A stretch of 64,000 bases of DNA, taken from positions 1 to 64,000 of the forward strand of contig DXEG01000003.1 in assembly GCA_019115125.1 (NCBI GenBank), in the 5' to 3' direction. Position 1 is the stretch's first letter. Every line of letters starts with the position of its first letter. Of the stretch, positions 57,576-64,000 are shown piece after piece. The position numbers and the translations under genes were made by a program. The stretch comes from Candidatus Blautia faecipullorum (GTDB lineage Bacteria > Bacillota > Clostridia > Lachnospirales > Lachnospiraceae). The notes below the pieces were generated by a model. It did no database searches. It worked only from the letters and a program-made list of their open reading frames with translations, and had not been told where the DNA came from.

Positions 57576-59087
57576 ATGAAATCATACTTATTAGGAATTG
57601 ATATTGGGACGAGTGCCTGCAAGGTGGCTGTTTTCGACAGAAACGGGAAGGTTCTGGCCGCCGAAAACGGCGATTATCCTGTTTACTATCCCCGGGAGGG
57701 CTGGGCGGAGCAGAATCCGGAAGAATGGTGGAAGGCCGTCTGCGGGGCGGTGCGCCGGACAGTAGCGGCCGCCGGGATCGATGCCGGGGAGATCGCGGGC
57801 GTAGGGATTGACGGACAGAGCTGGTCGGCCATTGCCGTTGACCGCGGCGGGAAGGTCCTGACAAATACTCCCATCTGGATGGACACCAGAGCCCAGTCTA
57901 TCTGCGACAGACTCAATGAAGAGATCGGAGCGGAGGAGATTTTTAAGGTGGCGGGCAACTCCCTCCAGCCTTCATACACGACGGCGAAAATCCTCTGGTA
58001 CAGAGAGAATCTTCCGGAGGTTTATAAGAATATTTACAAGATCCTTCAGTCCAACAGCTACATCGCCTTTAAGCTCACAGGGGAAATGACCCAGGATGTC
58101 TCTCAGGGCTACGGCCTCCACTGCTTTGATATGAGGAAGGGCTGCTGGGACGAAGAAATGTGCGGCCGTCTGGGAATTCCCCGTGAATTTCTTCCGGAGA
58201 TCTGCGCCTCCGACAAGATCATAGGCACTGTGACAAGGGAGGCGGCTCTGGAGTCCGGGCTGGCGGAGGGAACTCCCGTGGCGGCGGGCGGTCTGGACGC
58301 GGCCTGCGGAACTCTCGGCGCCGGAGTGATCCATCCCGGGGAAACCCAGGAGCAGGGCGGCCAGGCCGGAGGAATGAGCATCTGCACAGAAGAATACAAG
58401 GCGGATCCCAGGCTGATCCTTGGGTTTCATGTAGTTCCCGGACAGTGGCTCCTTCAGGGCGGCACCACCGGAGGCGGCGGAGTGATGCGGTGGTTTGAAA
58501 AGGAGTTCGCGGATTATGAGAGACTGAAAAAAGAGGAGACGGGAGCTTCTTCTCTGAATCAGCTTAATGAGATCGCGGAGAAGACGGCCCCAGGCTGCGA
58601 CGGCCTGGTGTTCCTGCCCTATATGGCAGGGGAGCGCTCGCCCATCTGGAATCCATATGCAAAGGGCGTATTCTACGGACTGGACTTTTCTAAGACCAAA
58701 GGACATATGGTGCGGGCCTGTATGGAGGGCGTCGCGCTCTCGCTGAGGCATAACCTCAGTGTGGCGGAGGAAGCGGGAGCCCGGGTGAAGGTTTTAAGAG
58801 CCATGGGCGGCTCGGCAAACTCTCTTCTCTGGACACAGATCAAAGCGGATATTACCGGAAAGCCCATTGTGGTCCCTGCCTCTGATACGGCCACCACTCT
58901 GGGAGCGGCTATCCTGGCGGGAGTAGGGACTGGCTTTTACCGTGATTATGAGGAAGCGGTAGGACTTACGGTATCAGAAACCAGAAGACATGAGCCAAAC
59001 AAAGACAACCGGGAAATCTATGACAGAACCTATGAGACATACCTGAAGCTTTATCAGGCCCTGGAGCCTTTGATGAGCAGACAGTGA
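57576..59087 (+). CDS. FGGY-family carbohydrate kinase (xylulokinase-like)
   Basis: A 503-aa kinase with the two ASKHA-fold FGGY domains: LLGIDIGTSACKVAVFDRNGKVL (phosphate 1), GIDGQSWSAIAVDRGGKVL, WMDTRAQ, and the second domain with DAACGTLGAGV, GGTTGGGGVMRWFEKE, LPYMAGERSPIWNPYAKG and AMGGSANSLLWTQIKADITGKPI. Xylulokinase is the closest named type, but FGGY kinases phosphorylate many sugars and polyols. In this cluster it would be the first ATP-using step before the GatD-like dehydrogenase. GAGG lies upstream of the start, 55 nt after the LacI gene. Confidence 0.9.
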   Translation: MKSYLLGIDIGTSACKVAVFDRNGKVLAAENGDYPVYYPREGWAEQNPEEWWKAVCGAVRRTVAAAGIDAGEIAGVGIDGQSWSAIAVDRGGKVLTNTPIWMDTRAQSICDRLNEEIGAEEIFKVAGNSLQPSYTTAKILWYRENLPEVYKNIYKILQSNSYIAFKLTGEMTQDVSQGYGLHCFDMRKGCWDEEMCGRLGIPREFLPEICASDKIIGTVTREAALESGLAEGTPVAAGGLDAACGTLGAGVIHPGETQEQGGQAGGMSICTEEYKADPRLILGFHVVPGQWLLQGGTTGGGGVMRWFEKEFADYERLKKEETGASSLNQLNEIAEKTAPGCDGLVFLPYMAGERSPIWNPYAKGVFYGLDFSKTKGHMVRACMEGVALSLRHNLSVAEEAGARVKVLRAMGGSANSLLWTQIKADITGKPIVVPASDTATTLGAAILAGVGTGFYRDYEEAVGLTVSETRRHEPNKDNREIYDRTYETYLKLYQALEPLMSRQ

Positions 59088-59157
59088 CGTTTCCTCAGTT
59101 GGTATAGAAATAAAGATAACATAAAAATCATGAGAATACAGTGAAAGGAGCATCATC

Positions 59158-60210
59158 ATGCGTGCAGCAGTAGTAACAGCAAACGAAAAGGTGGAATATC
59201 AGGAGATCCCGGAGCCAAAGGTGGAAAAAGGCTATGTAAAGATCAAGGTCAGATATTCCGGCATCTGCGGCTCGGATATCCCCCGAGTACTCAATCACGG
59301 AGTACATTTTTATCCCATCGTTCTGGGACATGAATTTTCCGGAGACGTAGTGGAGGTTGGCGAAGGCGTCACGAAGGTGAAGGTTGGCGACCGTGTTTCG
59401 GGAGCGCCTCTGGTGCCCTGTATGAAATGCAACGACTGCCAGAAGGGAAACTATTCTCTCTGTAAGCACTACAGCTTTATTGGCTCCAGAGAGCAGGGAA
59501 GCAACGCGGACTATGTAGTGGTTCCCGAGCAGAACGCCGTTCCCTTTGACAAATCCGTACCCTATGATCAGGCGGCTATGTTCGAGCCTTCTACCGTAGC
59601 GCTCCACGGACTGTTCCAGAATGATTACCAGGGCGGCGAGTATGTGGCGATACTGGGCGGAGGAACGGTAGGCATGTTCACCATGCAGTGGGCGAAGATC
59701 TTCGGCTCCAGAAAGGTGGTCGTATTTGACATCAGCGAGGAAAGACTTGAGCTGGCGAAGCGTCTGGGAGCGGACGAAGTAGTGGATACCAGAAAAGAGG
59801 ACTACATGAAAACGGCTATGGAGCTTACCGAAAACAAAGGCTACGGCTTTGTTTTTGAGACGGCGGGCCAGGTTCCCACTATGCATATGGCCTTTGAACT
59901 GGCGGCCAACAAGGCGCATGTGTGCTTTATCGGAACACCCCATGAGGAGCTCAGCTTCACTCCGGCTCAGTGGGAAAATATGAACCGCAAGGAATTCAAG
60001 CTTACAGGCTCCTGGATGTCCTACAGCGCTCCGTATCCGGGAAGAGAGTGGGAGCTGACGGCTCATTATTTCGCTACCGGACAGTTAAAATTCGATCCTG
60101 GATTTATTTATAAGAAGATTCCTATGAGCCAGGCCCAGGAGGCGTTCCAGTTGTTTAAGACTCCGGGGCTTGTAAAGGGAAAAATTCTTCTGTCAAACGA
60201 GGAAGACTGA
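59158..60210 (+). CDS. Zinc alcohol dehydrogenase, GatD-like (polyol-phosphate dehydrogenase)
   Basis: A 350-aa medium-chain dehydrogenase, closest in pattern to galactitol-1-phosphate 5-dehydrogenase. Catalytic zinc: CGSDIPRVL, GHEFSGDVVEVGEGV and E in EPSTVALHG; structural zinc: CMKCNDCQKGNYSLC. NAD-binding GGGTVGMFTMQW is followed by the acidic V-V-V-F-D end of the strand, favouring NAD. It would oxidise a polyol phosphate to a ketose phosphate. AAAGGAGC precedes the start; the next gene starts 1 nt after the stop. Confidence 0.9.
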   Translation: MRAAVVTANEKVEYQEIPEPKVEKGYVKIKVRYSGICGSDIPRVLNHGVHFYPIVLGHEFSGDVVEVGEGVTKVKVGDRVSGAPLVPCMKCNDCQKGNYSLCKHYSFIGSREQGSNADYVVVPEQNAVPFDKSVPYDQAAMFEPSTVALHGLFQNDYQGGEYVAILGGGTVGMFTMQWAKIFGSRKVVVFDISEERLELAKRLGADEVVDTRKEDYMKTAMELTENKGYGFVFETAGQVPTMHMAFELAANKAHVCFIGTPHEELSFTPAQWENMNRKEFKLTGSWMSYSAPYPGREWELTAHYFATGQLKFDPGFIYKKIPMSQAQEAFQLFKTPGLVKGKILLSNEED

Positions 60211-60211
60211 A

Positions 60212-61144
60212 ATGATACTGACAGTGACATTAAACGCCGCCATTGACAAGCGGTATGTGGTAGAAAATATGAAAATGGGAGAGGTGAACCGGGTAAAGGA
60301 ATGTACCTATGTTCCCGGCGGAAAGGGATTGAATGTTTCCAAGCCTGCTTCCATTTACGGCGCCGAGGTGGTGGCCACAGGTTTTGTAGGCGGCCACGCG
60401 GGAAATTATATCGAGGACGCCCTGACGCCCTTTGGCATCAAAAGCGCTTTTTATCATGTGGAAGGCGAAAGCCGTTCCTGCATCAATATCTGGGATGAGA
60501 CGAATCATGTGCAGACGGAGTTCCTGGAACCGGGCTTCACTCTGACAGAGGAAGATTTTCTGGGCTTTGAAGAAAGGTTCAAAGCTCTGGTAAAGGACGC
60601 GGATGTAGTCGCGATGTCCGGCAGCGTGCCTAAGGGTCTGGACGGAACCGCCTATCAGAGACTGGTTTCCATTGCCAAAGACGCCGGAAAATCGGTGATC
60701 CTGGACACCAGCGGGAAGCTTCTTGAGATGGGGATCGAGGCAAAGCCTACGCTGATCAAGCCCAATATCGACGAGATCCGTATGCTCACCGGGAAGTCCT
60801 GCAATGATATTCAGGAGATCATTGAGGCGGCAAAGGCTATCCACGAAAAAGGCGTGGAGATCGTAGCGGTATCTCTTGGCGCCGACGGTTCTCTCGCGGT
60901 GGGAGACGAGGGCGTGTTCCGGGCAGTGGTGCCCAGGATCAACGCGGTAAATACCGTAGGCTGCGGTGATTCCATGATCGCGGGCTTCGCTCTCGGCATC
61001 AGCGAGGGACTGCCCCTTGAGGAAACCTTAAGAAGAGCCAGCGCGATCTCAGCCGCGGCAGCCATGCGGGAGGAGACAGGGTTCTTCGTAATGGAGGATA
61101 TGGAAAAGCTTCTTCCTCAGATTGAGATCAGCAGAATAGAATGA
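60212..61144 (+). CDS. 1-phosphofructokinase-family hexose kinase (PfkB)
   Basis: A 310-aa PfkB-family kinase. The N-terminal motif LTVTLNAAIDKRYVVENMKMGEVNRVKECTYVPGGKGLNVSKPASIYGAEVVATGFVGG fits FruK/LacC (1-phosphofructokinase or tagatose-6-phosphate kinase). The C-terminal INAVNTVGCGDSMIAGFALGISEGL has the catalytic GCGDS loop. In this cluster it likely adds the second phosphate to a ketose phosphate before the aldolase. It follows the dehydrogenase by 1 nt. Confidence 0.9.
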   Translation: MILTVTLNAAIDKRYVVENMKMGEVNRVKECTYVPGGKGLNVSKPASIYGAEVVATGFVGGHAGNYIEDALTPFGIKSAFYHVEGESRSCINIWDETNHVQTEFLEPGFTLTEEDFLGFEERFKALVKDADVVAMSGSVPKGLDGTAYQRLVSIAKDAGKSVILDTSGKLLEMGIEAKPTLIKPNIDEIRMLTGKSCNDIQEIIEAAKAIHEKGVEIVAVSLGADGSLAVGDEGVFRAVVPRINAVNTVGCGDSMIAGFALGISEGLPLEETLRRASAISAAAAMREETGFFVMEDMEKLLPQIEISRIE

Positions 61145-61159
61145 AAGGAGATAAAAAAC

Positions 61160-62164
61160 ATGGCAGAATTTATCAATCCGGCCATTGTGCCGAAAGTAAC
61201 CCTTCCTTCAGGAGAGGAGGTTCCCTGTATGGGAATGGGAACCTTTGGTTCAGACAGAGTTTCCGCGGAGGATGTGTCCGCCGCTGTGGCGGGAGCTATC
61301 CGCAGCGGGTACCGCATGTTCGACTGCGCCGCCTGCTACGGCAATGAGCACCAGATCGGAGAGGTGTTCCAGGAGGCCTTCCGGGAGGGCGTTGTGGAGA
61401 GAAAGGATCTCTTCATCATGACAAAGGTATGGAACGACATGCACAGAAAGGTGGAGGAGGCCTGCCTGAAGAGCATCAGCGACCTCAAGTGCGAGTATTT
61501 GGATCTCTATTTTATCCACTGGCCCTTCCCCAACTATCATGCGCCGGGCTGCGACGTAAACTCCAGAAATCCTGATTCCCGTCCCTTCAGCGTGGAGGAA
61601 TTTATGGATACCTACCGTCAGTGCGAGGCCCTGGTGGAAAAGGGCGTGATCCGCTATATCGGAATTTCCAATATGACCATTCCCAAGCTGGAAGCGGTTC
61701 TTCCGCTGATGAAGATCAGGCCTGCGGCCTGCGAGCTGGAACTCCACGTATGCTTCCAGCAGCAGGAGCTTTATGATTATCTTGTGGCTCATAATATCCA
61801 GCCGGTAGGCTATATGCCTCTCGGTTCCCCGAGAAGACCTGAGAGAGATATCTGCCCGGAGGATGTGGCGGATCTTCAGCTTCCGGAGATGAAAGAGATC
61901 GCAGCGGCCCACGGCGGCGTGCACCCGGCTCTCATTGCTCTGAAATGGGCGCACCAGAGAGGAGAAATCTCCATTCCTTTCTCTGTACATAACTACGCAA
62001 GCAATCTGAAATGCGTGACAGAGGATCCGCTTACTGAGGAAGAGATGAAGAAGATCGCAACTCTGGAGAAGGGCAACCGCCTTGTAAAGGGCCAGGTATT
62101 CCTCTGGGAGGGGGCAAAGGACTGGCATGATCTCTGGGATGAGGACGGCGTGATCGTAAAATAA
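61160..62164 (+). CDS. Aldo/keto reductase
   Basis: A 334-aa NAD(P)H-dependent reductase. The catalytic tetrad is present: D and Y in MFDCAACYGNEHQ, K in FIMTKVW and H in YFIHWPFPNY. The C-terminal KWAHQRGEISIPFS leads to the usual coenzyme loop. It probably reduces a sugar aldehyde to the polyol that the kinase then phosphorylates, but it could also act in the other direction. AAAGGAGATAA precedes the start, 15 nt after the kinase gene; a terminator ends the operon. Confidence 0.9.
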   Translation: MAEFINPAIVPKVTLPSGEEVPCMGMGTFGSDRVSAEDVSAAVAGAIRSGYRMFDCAACYGNEHQIGEVFQEAFREGVVERKDLFIMTKVWNDMHRKVEEACLKSISDLKCEYLDLYFIHWPFPNYHAPGCDVNSRNPDSRPFSVEEFMDTYRQCEALVEKGVIRYIGISNMTIPKLEAVLPLMKIRPAACELELHVCFQQQELYDYLVAHNIQPVGYMPLGSPRRPERDICPEDVADLQLPEMKEIAAAHGGVHPALIALKWAHQRGEISIPFSVHNYASNLKCVTEDPLTEEEMKKIATLEKGNRLVKGQVFLWEGAKDWHDLWDEDGVIVK

Positions 62165-62172
62165 AATACAGA

Positions 62173-62203
62173 AAAAAGGCCGGAATCCCCGGCCTTTTTT
62201 TCT
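62173..62203 (+). terminator. Terminator after the polyol operon
   Basis: AAAAAGGCCGG pairs with CCGGCCTTTTTTT around AATCC. The long A and T tracts make it a strong intrinsic terminator. Confidence 0.9.
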
Positions 62204-62320
62204 GCATAAAGTCCTGCCTCTTCCAAATTTCAAAATTGCATGGTACAATGATTTACAGACGCGCAGACATAAAATTCTGGGGCGGGGACTGAAAACAAGA
62301 CGACAGGAGACGGCTTTGAG

Positions 62321-63940
62321 ATGTACCGTATATTATTAGTAGACGACGAGATCCTTGTAAGAGACGCGATCAAAGAGAATATTGACTGGGAGGGGCTGGG
62401 CTGCGAGCTGGCCGGGATCTGCGAGAACGGACAGCAGGCGGCGGAGTTCGTGAAGCAGCATCCGGTGGATATTGTGCTGACGGATATCCTGATGCCCTAT
62501 ATGGACGGCATGGAGCTGAGTCATTTTCTCCATGACAATTATCCGGATATTGTAGTGGTGATCTTCAGCGGATTTGGAGAATTTGAATACGCGAAAAAAG
62601 CAATCCAGTACAATGTCAGCGAATATCTTTTAAAACCGGTGACGGCTCTGGAGCTAACCCAGGTCATCAATAAAATGAAGGATAAGGTGGACCAGAGGCG
62701 AAAAGAGAAGGCCAAGATGGAGAGACTGACAAAGGCCTCTGAGAGCTACCGCAAAAACGCGCAGATCATTCGATCTAAGGCTATCGAGGCGGTGGTGAAC
62801 TGCACTGTAGACGTGAAGACCGGTATCCAGCAGCTTGCAGGCATGGGAATTGAGCTGGCGGAGGGAAGCTGCCGGGTAGCGATGTTCGACATTGATATTT
62901 ATTCGGACATTTATCAGGTGGACACCGTAAAACGTCAGGAAAGCGCCCTGATGGCTTTTGTCCTTTACAATATCAGCGATGAGATCGTAAAGAGAGAGCA
63001 GGCGGGCATCGCTTATCAGGAGGGAGGAAATCATGTCTGCATCCTTTTTCAGGAGAAATGGGGGCGTGATCTGAACGGAAGGACAAAAGAAATCTGCCGG
63101 GAGATCCAGCAGAAGATGCAGGAGGTCATGGGGATCAGCGTTTCCGTGGGGATCGGAAAATGGGTGAGAAAGCCGGAGCAGCTTCTGATCTCTCATGATC
63201 TGGCCCAAAAAGCCATTCAGTACCGTTATCTTCTGGGGGAGGGGCTTCTTCTGGATATGGAGGAGCAGACACTGGAGCAGAATATATCTCTGGAGCCCTT
63301 CCTGGAAGAGCTTGGAGAGGCTGTAAAATCAGGCTCCCGGGAAAAGGCGGAGAAGGCTCTTGACGATATTGAAAACGCGGTCAGAGAAGCTATGGTGGAA
63401 AAGAGTAGAGCGTGTATGTATCTTCAGCAGGTGATCCGTACCATAGACCGTGTCTGTGAGGATGTTTCCGCGGACAAAAGCAAGGTTCTTCAGGGCAGGG
63501 ATATTCTGCTCCATCAGGTGACGAAGCAGAAGTCCTTCGGCAGAGCCTGTGGAATTGTCCGTGAGTATGTGATGAAGATGTTTAAGATGCTTACGGATAT
63601 GAACAGCTCCAGCGGCCAGCGCCAGGCCAGGCTGGCTGTGGACTATATTCAGAAAAACTACATGGATCCGGATCTCAGCCTGAACAGCATCTGCTCTTAT
63701 CTGAACATCAGCACCAGCTATTTCAGCACTATTTTTAAAGAAATGACAGGAGAAACCTTTACGGAGGTACTGATCCGCACACGAATGGAGAAGGCCAAGG
63801 AACTTCTGGAAAACACCGCTCTGAAGAATTATGAGATCGCGGAAAAGGTAGGCTTTTCCGATCCTCATTATTTCGGTATTTCCTTTAAAAAAATGACAGG
63901 AACAACGCCGACAGAGTACGCCAGGGAGAAACGAAAATGA
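62321..63940 (+). CDS. YesN-type response regulator with AraC DNA-binding domain
   Basis: A 539-aa response regulator. The receiver domain has RILLVDDEILVRDAIKENIDWEGLGCE, the phospho-acceptor Asp in IVLTDILMPYMDGM near residue 54, FSGFGEFEYAKKAI and LLKPVTALEL. A long helical middle region leads to a C-terminal AraC domain (DLSLNSICSYLNISTSYFSTIFKEMTGETFTEVL, NYEIAEKVGFSDPHYFGISFKKMTGTTPTEYARE). These proteins commonly control an ABC sugar transporter gene set next to them. It overlaps the next gene by ATGA. AGGAGA precedes the start. Confidence 0.93.
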   Translation: MYRILLVDDEILVRDAIKENIDWEGLGCELAGICENGQQAAEFVKQHPVDIVLTDILMPYMDGMELSHFLHDNYPDIVVVIFSGFGEFEYAKKAIQYNVSEYLLKPVTALELTQVINKMKDKVDQRRKEKAKMERLTKASESYRKNAQIIRSKAIEAVVNCTVDVKTGIQQLAGMGIELAEGSCRVAMFDIDIYSDIYQVDTVKRQESALMAFVLYNISDEIVKREQAGIAYQEGGNHVCILFQEKWGRDLNGRTKEICREIQQKMQEVMGISVSVGIGKWVRKPEQLLISHDLAQKAIQYRYLLGEGLLLDMEEQTLEQNISLEPFLEELGEAVKSGSREKAEKALDDIENAVREAMVEKSRACMYLQQVIRTIDRVCEDVSADKSKVLQGRDILLHQVTKQKSFGRACGIVREYVMKMFKMLTDMNSSSGQRQARLAVDYIQKNYMDPDLSLNSICSYLNISTSYFSTIFKEMTGETFTEVLIRTRMEKAKELLENTALKNYEIAEKVGFSDPHYFGISFKKMTGTTPTEYAREKRK

Positions 63941-64000
63941 GAAAAAACAGGATCGCCGCAGTGCTTATGGGAAAATTTAAAAGTATACAAAGCGCGGTTT
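63937..64000 (+). CDS. Start of the partner sensor histidine kinase (partial)
   Basis: ATG 63937 overlaps the response-regulator stop (ATGA). The first 21 codons read MRKNRIAAVLMGKFKSIQSA plus one more, a cytoplasmic basic start before a likely membrane helix, as in YesM kinases. The rest is beyond the window. Identity is inferred from position. Confidence 0.6.
   Translation, partial: MRKNRIAAVLMGKFKSIQSAV

Noticed and set aside
59128-60066. 312-codon minus-strand frame opposite the GatD-like gene
   Set aside because: Antisense shadow; no motif or ribosome site.

Overview
The window reads as a chromosomal segment of a Gram-positive clostridium, most likely a gut Lachnospiraceae. The evidence is the dcw gene order (mraY-murD-ftsW-murA-ftsQ-ftsZ, no ftsA), a meso-diaminopimelate dehydrogenase, several families common in that group (DUF1540, DUF4364, DUF5685, DUF1836, YerC, YesL, DUF1002), strong AAGGAGG ribosome sites and regular sigma-A promoters with 17-bp spacers. 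I see no phage, transposase, CRISPR array, tRNA or rRNA. The gene content is mostly core, with two carbohydrate islands.

Layout. 1-7825: the end of the division and cell-wall cluster, with a 47-bp tandem duplication between mraY and murD. 7856-9962: a DUF1540 Cys-rich protein (minus strand), then infC-rpmI-rplT, where infC appears to start at ATT. 10052-15638: a complete branched-chain amino-acid-type ABC transporter (binding protein, two permeases, two ATPases) behind a leader with an intrinsic terminator, followed by a cytidylate-kinase-like protein. 15676-21887: polysaccharide deacetylase, PepSY protein, YesL, radical SAM protein, DUF4364, RarA and YerC. 21946-26820: an envelope group (amidase, serine hydrolase lipoprotein, SH3 protein), an MBL-fold hydrolase and a DUF1836 regulator-like protein. 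26956-33372: an alpha-galactoside island (AraC regulator, ABC binding protein, two permeases, GH36 alpha-galactosidase; no ATPase, so a shared one must be used). 33451-33655: a highly structured, unrecognised RNA with its own promoter. 33734-47153: housekeeping genes (PcrA, RNA methyltransferases, AI-2E family transporter, ArsR, XdhC-like, DUF1002, J-domain protein, Ddh). 47374-54563: secreted proteins, including two NlpC/P60 proteins with matching WalR-like boxes and a multidomain papain-family protease. 54907-62164: a divergent sugar/polyol cluster (FucU/RbsD mutarotase; aldolase, LacI regulator, FGGY kinase, GatD-like dehydrogenase, PfkB kinase, aldo/keto reductase). 62321-64000: a YesN-type response regulator and the first codons of its probable sensor kinase.

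How the parts work together. Many genes concern wall synthesis, remodelling and division. The two sugar islands feed glycolysis: one hydrolyses raffinose-type sugars, and the other has every step of a kinase-based (non-PTS) route from a sugar or polyol to triose phosphates.

The most unusual observations are: (i) a conserved two-hairpin 5'-UTR element shared by the deacetylase and DUF1836 genes, at nearly the same distance from each start codon; (ii) the structured RNA before pcrA, whose promoter region is partly repeated downstream; (iii) the apparently complete polyol-kinase pathway with two related LacI-type operators; (iv) identically placed WalR-like boxes on two hydrolase promoters; and (v) a small family of dispersed inverted repeats.
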